Below are positions 35,801-44,662 of a stretch of DNA of 64,000 nucleotides, piece by piece. Under the pieces are notes generated by a model, which had not been told where the DNA came from, made no database searches, and saw only the letters and a program-made list of their open reading frames with translations. The position numbers were made by a program, and so were the translations under genes. Position 1 is the first letter of the stretch; every line of letters starts with the position of its first letter. Source of the stretch: Bacillota bacterium (GTDB lineage Bacteria > Bacillota > Clostridia > Christensenellales > Aristaeellaceae); NCBI GenBank assembly GCA_023459675.1, contig JAEWTC010000088.1, positions 1 to 64,000 of the forward strand. The letters run 5' to 3'.

Positions 35801-36252
35801 TTGATTTCACCGGCCTGCCCGAAGCCTATCAGCCGTTGCAGACATGGTATGAGGAGGCGTGCCGCGCGGCCGGGGACGCGTTGTACGAAGACGGCAAGCC
35901 CTTTGATGCGCTGGCTTATTATCAGCGGATCGCATATCTGCCCGAGGTGGCGGACGGCGTGCTGCAACGCCCCGTATATCTGCTGATCGGCGCGTGGGAA
36001 AACGGCGGGCAAACCGCCTCGTTCCTCGCGGACGGGAGTTTTTCGCTGCCGGAGGAAACCGGGTTCTATGCCGTGCAGGACGGGACGCTGCTGACGGGCG
36101 CTTCGCCCGACGCATTGACGGAAACCTACGCGCTGACGGAGCTGACGCAAACCGTGCTGACGCTGACCGCATTAAACGATGCCGCCACAGTTTACACTTT
36201 TACGCGCGTGAGCGCCGACGGAGACGGAAATGAACAGGGAAGCGCACCGTGA
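32863..36252 (+). CDS. Membrane-anchored zinc-ribbon protein with about 19 TPR-like repeats
   Basis: 1129 aa. GTG start at 32863 with GGAGG. Residues 1-140 form a beta-rich domain. A zinc ribbon follows (C146, C148, C159, C162). A charged helical stretch leads to one transmembrane helix (about 220-243). The remaining part, to about residue 1000, holds roughly 19 units of 36-38 residues, each near the pattern Y-x2-A-x5-GDY-x2-A-x2-F-x2-LGDYxDS. These are tetratricopeptide/SEL1-like helical hairpins. The last 100 residues are a small beta-type domain. Topology (repeats outside, ribbon inside) is inferred from basic residues before the helix. Stop codon overlaps the acyltransferase start by 23 bases. 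Probably a cell-envelope scaffold; no enzyme motif. Confidence 0.8.
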   Translation: MKIDLTCPVELWKYTLPGEGVPQCVFMLNNVGIKHVVSVQITLTSYGPKEFVLLKQTDRMPVSDAAPGQSFTVTMVPTEWENVLTVDLVIEKVWFADATVWRRGNAPVVDYEPNALPGGRKLDQLRFVAGEDAVGYPQLQEQVWVCVCGRANDLKADRCCRCKRGRDTVFASCTPENVDHLIAVHEQKLKSVAQSAREEAGRSAEKQEVIRRRAQRSRRIAWSVTLTVLLLTALAAAVWLWGVPALRYYQAGALLAEGNYSQARTAFLSLKDYRDSQTLVQESDYRSAADLFKQGDLQAAATLFTALGNYQDSAEQALQARYQIAQNTFAAADYTAAAELFSALGTYQDSDTMRRESLYQKAAALLDGGKPEEARALFADLSEYKDSAAQLIACDTRIGLNAFDAGDYAAAAERFEAVQGQTDVAEKLKETYYLWGLQTQEEGSYEEAGKLFLKAGDYKDAAFMAHGSLYFLASDYFDNQEYAKAAELFQSVIPYLDSETRYWESVYQQGLASEEQGNMEEALALYQTIPLHPQAAQRVSAYHYQQAEAALAAGNPEEAVAQFTLAGDYLDAAQRILAIRYEEATEAFAAGDYPNAAQLFLALGDYEDSADQLLQSRYLAAKAALDAGAYAQAAEQFTLLADYQDSKTQADTARYAQAEAALAAAQYDDASALFLALGDYKDSAVRVLQAQYQKAKAALDAADFDGAAAQFAALGDFEDSADMEKQARYLKAEAAFAAGQYGDAIPLYEALGEYQNSADKMNQARYALAQEAVDAKDYTLAIRLFTELDDYQDSAQRRMALWYTVGNQAMDVRDYAGAIQAYANLNGYENSDDALNQALYEWGLSLKASGDTAAAITLLESLPAGSATRQLVGDFIASEGLRKQQAGDLEGAAAVFEALGDHPGAKDYWYAARYEAAQRHMVLGEYRQAAAIFETLGTYESSQAKLEESLYEAYGRTADAARTAYDAQDWAGVVDALDGFDFTGLPEAYQPLQTWYEEACRAAGDALYEDGKPFDALAYYQRIAYLPEVADGVLQRPVYLLIGAWENGGQTASFLADGSFSLPEETGFYAVQDGTLLTGASPDALTETYALTELTQTVLTLTALNDAATVYTFTRVSADGDGNEQGSAP

Positions 36253-37447
36253 ACAAAAGCTGACCATCGGCGTTCTGTATGGTTTCCGGGCGTTGATGGT
36301 GCTTTTTGTGTGCAATTACCACTTCTGGCAGCAAAGCTGGCTGATGCAGCAATTTTCACTGTTCAGAACCTCCGTTTATTTCGATTATTTTACGCGATCC
36401 AGCTATCTGTTTGTGGACGGCATGCTTCTGCTCAGCGGGTTTCTGCTATACCTGCCCTACGCGCAGGCCGCGGACGCCGGGCTGCCCATGCCCAGCACGA
36501 AGACTTTTTACTGGAAGCGCTTGATCCGCATCGTGCCCTCCTATCTGGCGTCGGTCTTCCTGATGCTGTTTGCCGTGGCGCTGCCCGGCGGCGCGTATGA
36601 CAACGCGGGCGAAGCCATTGCGGACGTGCTGGCCCATGTGACGTTCACCTTCCCGCTGTTCCCGGACACGTACCTGTATACGCCGCTCAACGCCGTGCTG
36701 TGGACGATCGGCGTGGAGGTGCAGTTCTACCTGATCTTCCCACTGATCGCGCGGTTCATGCGCAAAAAGCCGGCGCGTACGCTTATAATCCTCGCGGCGG
36801 CGGGAATCCTGTTTCGGGTTACGCTGGCGCTGGAAGCGGAGGACCTGGCGATCTGGGTCAACCAGATGCCCTCCTATCTGGACGTATACGCGCTGGGCAT
36901 GCTGGGCGCGATCCTCTATCTGCGCCTGCGGCGGCTGACGGAAACAGGGAAAGCGAAAACCGTGGTTTCCATTGCCGCGGTCATCCTGTTCTGCCTTGGA
37001 ACTGCGCTGATCCTATCCGTTTTGCAGATACAGTCCACCGCCAGCATTCAGGGGCTATCCGCCCTGCGGCTGAGCCAGTGGCTCGTCCGGCTGCCGCTTG
37101 CGCTTGCGATGCTCGTTACCATGCTTTCGGCTTCTTTCCTGCCCCGGTTACTGCAAAAACCGCTGGACAACCGCCTGATGCGCTTTTTATCCGTGATTTC
37201 GCTGAACCTGTACATCTGGCATCAGACGCTGTGCATACTGCTGGTCAAGCCCCTGTTTCCCCAAGCGCTGCATAACGATCATAACCTCCAGGTCATTTTC
37301 ACGCTGTTAAGCCTCGCCCTGGCCATTCTCACCGCCATGGCGTTCACCTACGGGCTGGAGCACCCGGCGGCCAGGTGGCTGCAGACACTCAAAGACAGAA
37401 AGGGAGTACGACCCGATGCAAGACCCGCGCCTCCAGAAACTGTGTAA
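36230..37447 (+). CDS. Acyltransferase 3 family membrane protein (OafA/YrhL-like)
   Basis: 405 aa, about ten membrane helices. Acyltransferase-3 signatures: GFRALMVLFVCNYHFW near residue 18 with the conserved R and H, FFVDGMLLLSGFLL-type helix (here SYLFVDGMLLLSGFLL), and FYWKRLIRIVPSYL. These proteins O-acetylate surface sugars or peptidoglycan from inside the membrane. Start ATG 36230 with GGAGACGG. It overlaps the repeat protein (23 bases) and the aminopeptidase (32 bases), so the three are tightly coupled. The SGNH extracellular domain found in OatA is absent. Confidence 0.88.
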   Translation: MNREAHREQKLTIGVLYGFRALMVLFVCNYHFWQQSWLMQQFSLFRTSVYFDYFTRSSYLFVDGMLLLSGFLLYLPYAQAADAGLPMPSTKTFYWKRLIRIVPSYLASVFLMLFAVALPGGAYDNAGEAIADVLAHVTFTFPLFPDTYLYTPLNAVLWTIGVEVQFYLIFPLIARFMRKKPARTLIILAAAGILFRVTLALEAEDLAIWVNQMPSYLDVYALGMLGAILYLRLRRLTETGKAKTVVSIAAVILFCLGTALILSVLQIQSTASIQGLSALRLSQWLVRLPLALAMLVTMLSASFLPRLLQKPLDNRLMRFLSVISLNLYIWHQTLCILLVKPLFPQALHNDHNLQVIFTLLSLALAILTAMAFTYGLEHPAARWLQTLKDRKGVRPDARPAPPETV

Positions 37448-38531
37448 CCTGCTGATCAACTATTCCTGTGAACTGAAACCCGGCCAGAACATTCTGATTG
37501 AGATTTTCGGCAGCCAACCCGAGGTTGCCATGGGGCTGATCGACGCGGCCTATGCCGCCGGAGGCGTTCCGTTTGTGCGGCTGCGCGAGCCGCAGGTGAT
37601 GCGCAAGCTCATGCAGGGCGCAACCTCCGCCCAGTACGCGGTGGAAGCCAAAAACGACGCGGACCTCATGAAGCAGATGCAGGCCTACATCGGCCTGCGC
37701 TCCTATGAAAACGCCTACGAGCTTTCCGGGGTAGCCCCGGAACAGATGGCGCTGTATACCCGGGAGTATTCCGGCGCCGTGCACGGCAAGATCCGCATTC
37801 CCGAAACGCGCTGGTGCGTGCTGCGCTACCCGACCCCCGCCATGGCGCAGAGCGCGCACATGAGCACCGAAGCGTTTGAGGATTACTATTACAGCGTTTG
37901 CACCATGGATTATCAGAAGCTCGGCAAGGCCATGGAAGCGCTGAAGGCGCGCATGGAGCGCACGGACAAGGTGCACATCACGGGCCCGGATACCGATCTC
38001 ACCTTCTCCATCCGGGGGATACCGGCCATCATCTGCGACGGAAAGCTGAACATCCCCGACGGCGAGGTGTATACCGCGCCGGTGAAGGATTCGATAAACG
38101 GCACCCTGCGCTACAACACGGAAAGCCTGTACCAGGGCAAGGTGTATTCCGATATCCGCTTCACATTTGAAAACGGCAAGATCGTAAAGGCCACCTGCAG
38201 CGATACCGCGGGGCTCAATCATGTGCTGGATACCGACGAAGGCGCGCGCTACATCGGCGAGTTTGCGCTGGGGGTGAACCCGTTCGTCACCACCCCCATA
38301 CAGGATACGCTGTTTGACGAGAAAATCGCGGGCTCGTTCCATTTCACCCCTGGCACCTGCTACGACGACGCCTCCAACGGCAACCATTCCAGCGTTCACT
38401 GGGATATCGTCAACATCCAGCGGCCCGAGTACGGTGGCGGCAGCATCTATTTCGACGGCGAACTGATCCGCAAGGACGGCCTGTTCGTACCGGCGGACCT
38501 GCTGCCCCTGAACCCGGACGCGTTCCTATAA
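37416..38531 (+). CDS. M29-family aminopeptidase (AmpS/PepS-like)
   Basis: 371 aa metallo-aminopeptidase, cytosolic. The N-terminal half includes SCELKPGQNILIEIFG and the YYYSVCTMDYQKLG region. The metal-binding C-terminal half has TDLTFSIRG, GKLNIPDGEVYTAP, a Glu in FENGKIVKA, the IGEFALGVNP motif, and HWDIVNIQRPEYGGGSIYFDGELI at the end, read in sections. It clips N-terminal residues from peptides. Start 37416 with AAGGGAG. It overlaps the acyltransferase by 32 bases and is followed by a strong terminator. Confidence 0.92.
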   Translation: MQDPRLQKLCNLLINYSCELKPGQNILIEIFGSQPEVAMGLIDAAYAAGGVPFVRLREPQVMRKLMQGATSAQYAVEAKNDADLMKQMQAYIGLRSYENAYELSGVAPEQMALYTREYSGAVHGKIRIPETRWCVLRYPTPAMAQSAHMSTEAFEDYYYSVCTMDYQKLGKAMEALKARMERTDKVHITGPDTDLTFSIRGIPAIICDGKLNIPDGEVYTAPVKDSINGTLRYNTESLYQGKVYSDIRFTFENGKIVKATCSDTAGLNHVLDTDEGARYIGEFALGVNPFVTTPIQDTLFDEKIAGSFHFTPGTCYDDASNGNHSSVHWDIVNIQRPEYGGGSIYFDGELIRKDGLFVPADLLPLNPDAFL

Positions 38532-38555
38532 ACTACGCAACACCCACGCGTACGA

Positions 38556-38588
38556 AAACGGCTCTCCGGTTGGAGAGCCGTTTCTTTT
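38556..38588. terminator. Terminator after the M29 aminopeptidase, shared with araA
   Basis: Perfect 12-bp stem (38556-38567 with 38572-38583), loop GGTT, then CTTTTTG on plus. On minus the stem ends in TTTTCG, so it may also end the araBDA message. Confidence 0.88.
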
Positions 38589-38603
38589 TGCATGAGCAAA
38601 ACC

Positions 38604-39995
38604 TTAGCCGATGACCACGAGCTCCGTATCGGTGAACTTGGCGAACAGGGCGATATCCTCCGCGGTGAGCGCGGTGGAAACCACGGTGTGATGGCCGCCG
38701 CCCGCTTCGATCCAGGCCTTCGCGCCTTCCTCGAAGTTGGGCTTGATCTTCCACATGATCTGCCCCACGGGGAGCTTGGGCATGGGCTTGGGCTGCTTGA
38801 TGAGTTCGATCTTCGCGCAGATCAGGCGGAAATGCGTGCCCATATCCGTCATGCACACGGCGACGCCGTCTCCCGTGACGCCGTCGAAGGTGAGGCGGGC
38901 CGGGTCGGCCTTGCCGCCGATGCCCAGCTTATGCACCTCGATGGCCGGCTTGGTAGCCGCAAACGAGGGGGAAACCTCCAGCATGTGCGCGCCCAGCACA
39001 TAGCCGTCGGCCATGTCGTAGGTGTAGTCTTCCATGAAGCCGGTCGCGCCTTTGCGGCCCTCGGCCATTTTCCACAGCACCGCGCTGAGCGCGCTGGTTT
39101 TGTAATCGCCCTCGCCGCCGAAGCCGACGCCCTTGCCAAGCATCCGCTGGGTGGCGAGGCCGGGCAGCTGCTCCATGCCGTAGAGATCTTCAAAGGTATC
39201 GGTATACGCGCCTACGCCGTGCGCGGCTACGAACTGGTCCAGCGCAATTTCATAACGAGCCTGCTCCTTGACGGCGTCCAGATTGGTGGTTTTGATCTCG
39301 TACGCCGCCTTGTATTCCGCCATCTTCTGCGCAAGCTGCGCGTCGGTTACGCCGTGTACGAGCTTCACCAGATCGCCGATGCCGTAGTAGTTCACTTCCC
39401 AGCCGAAGCGGATCTGGCTTTCCACGCGGTCGCCGTCGGTCACGGCCACCTGGCGCATGTTGGAGCCGAACATTGCCACCTTGAGCTTGCGGGAGAAATC
39501 CAGCGCCTTGGCGACTTCGGCAAACTGCCTGAGCTGCGCGACGACTGCCGGGTTTTGGTAATACCCGACCACGATCTGCCGTTTCACACCCAGCCGGGTG
39601 CAGATGAAGCCGTACTCGCGGTCGCCGTGGGCGGACTGGTTGAGGTTCATGAAATCCATGTCGATGCTGTCGTAAGGCAGGCGCTCGTTTGCCTGCGTGT
39701 GCAGATGGCAAAGCGGCTTGCGTAAAATCTGCAGGCCTTTGATCCACATTTTCGCGGGAGAAAACGTATGCATCCAGGTGATTACGCCCACGCAGTCCGC
39801 ATCGGCGGAGGCTTCCTGCATCACGGCGACGCAGCCTTCCGAATTGAGGACGGTCGGTTTCCACACCACCTCGGCGACGGCGGAAAGCTTGCCGTTGAGG
39901 AAGCTGACCATTTCCTTGCTGTCCAGCGCCACCTGTTTTAACGTTTCCTCGCCGTAGAGATCCTGACTGCCGGTGATAAAGTAGAGCTTTTTCAT
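38604..39995 (-). CDS. araA: L-arabinose isomerase
   Basis: Interconverts L-arabinose and L-ribulose, first step of arabinose catabolism; Mn-dependent, cytosolic. 463 aa, shorter than the usual 495-500 aa but of the right pattern. Recognisable: [15 protein letters not shown] near residue 73, [39 protein letters not shown], and the C-terminal [12 protein letters not shown]. The ATG overlaps the araD stop by four bases. It is the last gene of araB-D-A. Confidence 0.95.
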   Translation of the reverse strand: MKKLYFITGSQDLYGEETLKQVALDSKEMVSFLNGKLSAVAEVVWKPTVLNSEGCVAVMQEASADADCVGVITWMHTFSPAKMWIKGLQILRKPLCHLHTQANERLPYDSIDMDFMNLNQSAHGDREYGFICTRLGVKRQIVVGYYQNPAVVAQLRQFAEVAKALDFSRKLKVAMFGSNMRQVAVTDGDRVESQIRFGWEVNYYGIGDLVKLVHGVTDAQLAQKMAEYKAAYEIKTTNLDAVKEQARYEIALDQFVAAHGVGAYTDTFEDLYGMEQLPGLATQRMLGKGVGFGGEGDYKTSALSAVLWKMAEGRKGATGFMEDYTYDMADGYVLGAHMLEVSPSFAATKPAIEVHKLGIGGKADPARLTFDGVTGDGVAVCMTDMGTHFRLICAKIELIKQPKPMPKLPVGQIMWKIKPNFEEGAKAWIEAGGGHHTVVSTALTAEDIALFAKFTDTELVVIG

Positions 39996-40693
39996 TTGTG
40001 TTCTCCTCCTTGGCCGTAATAGGCGTCTTTACCGTGTTTACGGAAATAATGTTTGTCCAGCAGGTATTGGTCGGCTTTACCGACGCCGGGTTGGATGGTT
40101 TCGGTGAGCAGGGAGAGCTTGGCCACCTGCTCCAGCACCGCGGCGTGGTACACGGCCTCGTCCGCGTCCTTGCCCCAGGCGAAGGGGCCGTGGTTTTTCA
40201 CCAGGATGGCCGGAATTTCCATCGGGTCTTTGCCTTGCAGGGTTTCCAAAATCACCGTGCCGGTGTTTTTCTCATATGCGGCCGTGATCTCTTCCTGTGT
40301 TAAAGCCCTTGCGCAGGGCACGTCCCCGTGAAAGTAATCCGCGTGCGTGGTGCCGTAGGCCGGAACCGCGCGCCCCGCCTGCGCAAACGCGGTCGCGTAG
40401 GTGGAATGGGTGTGCACCACGCCGCCGATCTGCGGAAACGCCTTATACAGCTCCACGTGCGTGGGCGTGTCCGAGGAGGGTTTCCAGGGGCCGTCCACCA
40501 CGTTGCCGTCCAGATCGACAACCGCCATATCGTCCTCGGTCATGCCTTCATAGGCAAGGCCGCTGGGCTTGATGACGATGAGCCCCTTTTCGCGGCAGAT
40601 GGCGCTGACGTTGCCCCAGGTAAACAGCACCAGCCCATGTTTCACAAGGTCTAAATTGGCTTGCAGAACCTGTTTTTTCAGCTGTTTGAGCAT
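39992..40693 (-). CDS. araD: L-ribulose-5-phosphate 4-epimerase
   Basis: 233 aa class II aldolase-fold enzyme converting L-ribulose-5-P to D-xylulose-5-P for the pentose phosphate pathway. Motifs: FTWGNVSAI near residue 24, [33 protein letters not shown] (metal-binding His pair), and the HGPFAWG loop. The start is one base after the araB stop. Adjacent to araA and araB, consistent with a complete pathway. Confidence 0.96.
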   Translation of the reverse strand: MLKQLKKQVLQANLDLVKHGLVLFTWGNVSAICREKGLIVIKPSGLAYEGMTEDDMAVVDLDGNVVDGPWKPSSDTPTHVELYKAFPQIGGVVHTHSTYATAFAQAGRAVPAYGTTHADYFHGDVPCARALTQEEITAAYEKNTGTVILETLQGKDPMEIPAILVKNHGPFAWGKDADEAVYHAAVLEQVAKLSLLTETIQPGVGKADQYLLDKHYFRKHGKDAYYGQGGEHK

Positions 40694-40694
40694 A

Positions 40695-42242
40695 TCAGCC
40701 CTCCACCGCCGCGCGCTCTACGCGCAGCGTTTTTTCGAATTCCCGCAGATAGGCGGTAAACCCGCGCACCCCTTCCGCGTCCGGCTGCAGGGTGGTGCGA
40801 ACCGCGTCCGCAAATACCCGGTTTTCCAGATAATGCTCCAGGGTTTCGCCGCCGCTGCGGTTCACGCGGTAAGCCGCCAGCAGCGCCATGCCGTAGGCCC
40901 CGCCTTCGCCCGCGGTTTCCATGACCGATACGGGCGCGTTCATGGCGTTGGCCAGCGTCTGCTGCCCTACCTTGGGCGCCTTGAAGAACCCGCCGTGCCC
41001 GGTGAGGCAATCGATCGCCACGCGCTCGTTATGCAAAATCCGCATACCGATCGCCAGCGACGCGACCGCCGAATACATCTGCGCGCGCATGAAATTGGGG
41101 AGCGTAAACTTGCTGTCCGCATGGCGCAGCACCAGCGGGCAGCCCTTTTCAAAGCCCGTGATGTGCTCGCCGGACAGGTAGTTGACCACCACCATGCCGC
41201 CGCAATCCAGATCGCCCTCCAGGCTCAGCTCGTACATTTTGTCGTAGATTTTCTTGATGGAGATCTCCACGCCCATGGCGGAGAGGAACGCGTGGTAGGT
41301 GTCCGCCCAGGCGTTGATATCGGAGGTGCAGTTGGCGCAATGCACCATAGCCACGGGCTTGCCCGACGGGGTCGCCACGATGTCGATCTCCGGATAGGGC
41401 TTGGACAGGGGCTTTTCCAGCACGATCATCGAAAAGATGGACGTGCCTGCCGATACGTTACCCGTACGCGCGGCCACGCTGTTGGTCGCCACCATGCCGG
41501 TGCCCGCGTCGCCCTCCGGCGGCGCAACGGGGATGCCCGCCGCAAGCCTGCCGCTGGGATCCAGAAGCCTTGCGCCCTCCGGGGTCAGCGTGCCGGCGTC
41601 CTCCCCCGCCATACGCACCTGCGGAAGCAGGTTGATCACCTTCCAGGGCAGATGATAGGGTTCCACCAGCGCGTCAAACTGCGCGATGCGGCGCAGATCG
41701 TAGCGGTTTCCGTCCAGCGGGAACATGCCGCTGGCCTCGCCCACGCCGATGACGAACTCCCCGGTGAGCTTGTGGTGGATGTAGCCCTCTAGCGTGTTGA
41801 TGTGATGGATGTCGCAAACGTGGGGCTCGCCCTGTTTTACGGCATGGTAGAGGTGCGCGACGCTCCAGCGCTGCGGAATGTTGCAGCCGAAAAGGCGCGT
41901 GAGTTCCTCGCTCGCCTGCCCGGTGATCACGTTGCGCCAGGTGCGAAACGGCACCAAAAGCTTACCGTCCTTGTTAAAGGGCAGGTAACCGTGCATCATG
42001 GCGGAAATGCCGAGGCTGCCGATGCGCACAGGCTCCTTTAAGCCGTCCAGCAGCTCTTTGACGGCGGCGCGCAGGCCGTTCCACGCTTCATCCAGCGGAT
42101 AGGTCCAAATGCCGTTTTCAAAGCGGTTCTCCCAGGTAAAACTGCCCTGCCCCACCACGCGGTGCCGCTCGTCGATCAGCACCGCCTTAATGCGCGTGGA
42201 GCCCAGCTCTATTCCCAAATAGGTGTTGCCCGTGCTCATCAT
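40695..42242 (-). CDS. araB: Ribulokinase-type FGGY carbohydrate kinase
   Basis: 515 aa FGGY kinase that phosphorylates L-ribulose with ATP. The phosphate-1 motif [16 protein letters not shown] is at the start. Central parts include [15 protein letters not shown] and SGMFPLDG; the second-domain motif is [18 protein letters not shown]. It belongs to the AraB/FGGY group by context more than by sequence; some FGGY kinases of this subtype act on xylulose. AGGGAGAAGG precedes two adjacent ATGs (42242, 42239). It lies directly below an AraR operator and promoter and in front of araD and araA, so ribulokinase is the best call. Confidence 0.88.
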   Translation of the reverse strand: MMSTGNTYLGIELGSTRIKAVLIDERHRVVGQGSFTWENRFENGIWTYPLDEAWNGLRAAVKELLDGLKEPVRIGSLGISAMMHGYLPFNKDGKLLVPFRTWRNVITGQASEELTRLFGCNIPQRWSVAHLYHAVKQGEPHVCDIHHINTLEGYIHHKLTGEFVIGVGEASGMFPLDGNRYDLRRIAQFDALVEPYHLPWKVINLLPQVRMAGEDAGTLTPEGARLLDPSGRLAAGIPVAPPEGDAGTGMVATNSVAARTGNVSAGTSIFSMIVLEKPLSKPYPEIDIVATPSGKPVAMVHCANCTSDINAWADTYHAFLSAMGVEISIKKIYDKMYELSLEGDLDCGGMVVVNYLSGEHITGFEKGCPLVLRHADSKFTLPNFMRAQMYSAVASLAIGMRILHNERVAIDCLTGHGGFFKAPKVGQQTLANAMNAPVSVMETAGEGGAYGMALLAAYRVNRSGGETLEHYLENRVFADAVRTTLQPDAEGVRGFTAYLREFEKTLRVERAAVEG

Positions 42243-42268
42243 GTGTTCCTTCTCCCTTGCTCAGTTCA

Positions 42269-42284
42269 ACTTGTCCGTACATCT
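42269..42284 (-). promoter_or_regulatory. AraR operator upstream of araB
   Basis: The minus strand reads AGATGTACGGACAAGT, matching 12 of 16 positions of the Bacillus AraR consensus ATTTGTACGTACAAAT, with the TGTACGnACAA core intact. It lies seven bases downstream of the -10, where a bound repressor would block transcription. AraR itself is the next gene upstream. Confidence 0.82.
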
Positions 42285-42290
42285 TTTGCT

Positions 42291-42319
42291 ATTATACGCC
42301 GATCGCCTTGGGAAAGCAA
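42291..42319 (-). promoter_or_regulatory. araB promoter
   Basis: On the minus strand TTGCTT (42314-42319), 17-base spacer, perfect TATAAT (42291-42296). The AraR operator follows immediately. Confidence 0.78.
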
Positions 42320-42326
42320 TTCCGGG

Positions 42327-43352
42327 TTACGCCGGATTTCTCCACGGAAGCACCTCGCTTTTGCAGGGCTCGCCACGCAGAATGGCAAGCATTTTCCGGC
42401 CCGCGGCGCTGCCGATATCCGCCATCGGGCTCAGCAGGGAGTACACGGGAACCGGGCTTAACGACGCATAGGTGGAATGATCGAAGCTCGCGATCTGCAA
42501 CGGCTTGATCTGCCCCGCCTGAATGGCCTTGGCAATCTGGAGCGCCGCCTCGTCATTATAGCAGAGAACGCCGTCGCACGGCGCGAATTTCGGCATCGCC
42601 GCGGCGAGGATTTCCGCGCGGTTCTCCGTCGTGTACCAAAACACAAGCTCGTCGCGGAGGGGAAGCCCCGCGGCAAGCACCGCGGCGGCATAGCCCGCGT
42701 AACGGCGGTGGCCCTGAATGTCGTCGCTTTTAAACACGCCCGCAACCGTACGGCAGCCTTTATCCATCAGATACCGGCAAGCCGCATGGCCGCCGGCCCG
42801 GTCGTCCGAAACCACGGAGACCACCCGCTGCAGTTCCGGATAATAGCCGTTGATGAACACCAGCGGGATGCCCTGGCTTTGCAATTTTTCGTACAGGTCG
42901 ATGTTGGGGTTGGGAAGCGCGGTTTTCGTGCCTTCCACAATAATCCCGTCGATCGGTTTTTCCAGCAGCTCGGTGAGGATCTTCCGTTCGCTCTCCACGC
43001 GGTTATGCGTGGCGTAGAGCATGGAAACGTAGCCGCTTTCGGATAGCGCGCGCTCGATGCCCTTGAGGATTTCCGGAAAGATATATTCGCCGATATAGGT
43101 GGTGACCACCGCGATATTATGCGTCGTATGCCGCGCGGCGCTGTCGCGCAGGTAGGTGCCGCTGCCGCGCACCCGGTAGACCAGGTTCTCGCGTTCCAGC
43201 AGGCTGATGGCCTGACGCACCGTATAGCGACTGTACCCGGTGAGTTTGATCAGCTCGTAATCGCTGGGCAGGCGTTCGCCCGCCGCATAAACGCCGGAGC
43301 GGATATCTCTGCCGAGCTTTTCGGCGACGACCGCGTATTTCGATTGTTTCAT
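42327..43352 (-). CDS. araR: Arabinose repressor AraR (GntR-type DNA-binding, LacI-type ligand domain)
   Basis: 341 aa. The N-terminal winged helix (about residues 4-72) is of the GntR type: AGERLPSDYELIKLTGYSRYTVRQAISLLERE read in parts. The C-terminal domain, from about residue 80 (NIAVVTTYIGEYIFPEIL), is a LacI/periplasmic-binding fold. This fusion is the diagnostic AraR architecture; L-arabinose releases it from DNA. The conserved TGYSRYTVRQA recognition helix fits the operator found 43 bases below its stop codon. It is unusual in being in the same direction as the operon it controls. Confidence 0.93.
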   Translation of the reverse strand: MKQSKYAVVAEKLGRDIRSGVYAAGERLPSDYELIKLTGYSRYTVRQAISLLERENLVYRVRGSGTYLRDSAARHTTHNIAVVTTYIGEYIFPEILKGIERALSESGYVSMLYATHNRVESERKILTELLEKPIDGIIVEGTKTALPNPNIDLYEKLQSQGIPLVFINGYYPELQRVVSVVSDDRAGGHAACRYLMDKGCRTVAGVFKSDDIQGHRRYAGYAAAVLAAGLPLRDELVFWYTTENRAEILAAAMPKFAPCDGVLCYNDEAALQIAKAIQAGQIKPLQIASFDHSTYASLSPVPVYSLLSPMADIGSAAGRKMLAILRGEPCKSEVLPWRNPA

Positions 43353-43433
43353 CCGCCGCTCCCTGGCAATGCAGCCGGTCTGCCCGCAGCGGCCGCTTTC
43401 CGCAGCCCGCTGCCCGCGCCCGGCGACCGCCTG

Positions 43434-44606
43434 TTATTTGCAGGCGTACCGGTAGACTTCGGCGATGTCCGCGCGGGTGAGGGGGTGGAACGAACCCAAG
43501 CGGTCGCCATTGTTCAAAAGCACCTTGGCGGCAAGCTTTTCGATATCCTCTTCCTTTGCGCCCAACTCCGCAAACGACGTCGGCATGCCGATTTCGCGGT
43601 AGAAAGCCTCCAGCCTATCGATGCCTTCTGAGGCCGTACGCTCCGGCTGCTCGAAGTCCATCTCCACGCCGAACACGCGCTGCGCGAACTGCGCGACGCG
43701 CATGACGTTGTAGGGGTACTGGTAGCGCAGGTAGGCCGGGAAAATCACCGCAAGGCCTGCGCCGTGCGCCACGTCGTACAGGCCGCTGAGCTCGTGCTCG
43801 ATCATATGCGTGGCCCAGTCCTGCTGGCGGCCCACGCCCAGCACATCGTTATGGGCGACGACCCCCGCCCACATGAGGTTGGCGCGTGCGTCGTAATCCC
43901 GCGGGTTATGCAGCGCGATCCGCGCGTATTTCATCACGCTTAGGAGCACTGCTTCGCACATATGGTCGGTCAAACCTACGCCCGTGGTGTTGGTGAAATA
44001 GCGCTCCATAACGTGCGCCATCATATCCACCGCGCCGCAGGCCGTTTGGAACGGCGGCAGGGTGTAGGTCAACTCCGGGTTCAAAATGGAGAATTTCGGG
44101 CGCAGCAGATCGCTGTCGCAAAAGCGCTTGAGGGCGCTTTCTTCCTTGGTGATCACCGTGGAGTTGGAGCCTTCGCTGCCCGCCGCGGGCAACGTGAGCA
44201 CCACGCCCAGCGGCAGCACCTGCGTTACGGTTTTCCCGCCGGTATAGAAATCCCAGAAATCGCCCGCGTAGGGCACGCCCAGCGCGATGGCCTTGGCGGA
44301 ATCAATCACGCTGCCGCCGCCCACGGCGAGAACAACGTCCACGTTTTCCCTGCGGCACAGCGCGATGCCTTCGTACACCAGCGTATCCCGTGGGTTTGGC
44401 TGCACGCCGCCCAGCTCCACACAGGCGACGCCCGCCTGCTCAAGCGATTGGCGGATCTGGTCCAGCAGGCCGCTCTTGACCACCGAGCCGCCGCCGTAAT
44501 GCAGCAGCGCTTTCGTACCGTACCTGCGGCAAAACGCCCCGGCCTTATGCTGCGTTTCCTTGCCGAACGCGAACTGCGTTGGGCTGATGAACGAAAAATC
44601 AAGCAC
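43434..44606 (-). CDS. Iron-containing alcohol dehydrogenase (BdhA/YqhD-like)
   Basis: 390 aa group III alcohol dehydrogenase. Nucleotide-binding GGGSVIDSAKAIALG near residue 95 and the metal-ligand His in AHVMERYF, WATHMIEHELSGLYDVAHGAGLAV, both of which give the iron site. GTG start 44606 with GGGAGGG. It has a TATAAT with extended TGG -10 at 44650-44655, inside the gap after the ABC permease. Its role in the arabinose locus is probably to dispose of reducing power or reduce an aldehyde from sugar breakdown; this is inference. Confidence 0.9.
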   Translation of the reverse strand: MLDFSFISPTQFAFGKETQHKAGAFCRRYGTKALLHYGGGSVVKSGLLDQIRQSLEQAGVACVELGGVQPNPRDTLVYEGIALCRRENVDVVLAVGGGSVIDSAKAIALGVPYAGDFWDFYTGGKTVTQVLPLGVVLTLPAAGSEGSNSTVITKEESALKRFCDSDLLRPKFSILNPELTYTLPPFQTACGAVDMMAHVMERYFTNTTGVGLTDHMCEAVLLSVMKYARIALHNPRDYDARANLMWAGVVAHNDVLGVGRQQDWATHMIEHELSGLYDVAHGAGLAVIFPAYLRYQYPYNVMRVAQFAQRVFGVEMDFEQPERTASEGIDRLEAFYREIGMPTSFAELGAKEEDIEKLAAKVLLNNGDRLGSFHPLTRADIAEVYRYACK

Positions 44607-44662
44607 TGAATGACCCTCCCGTATGTCGATGGACGATATCTACCCCGCCATTATACCACAGG

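Noticed and set aside
40695..42242. Xylulokinase rather than ribulokinase
   Set aside because: FGGY kinases are close, but the gene sits under the AraR site with araD and araA; context favours AraB.
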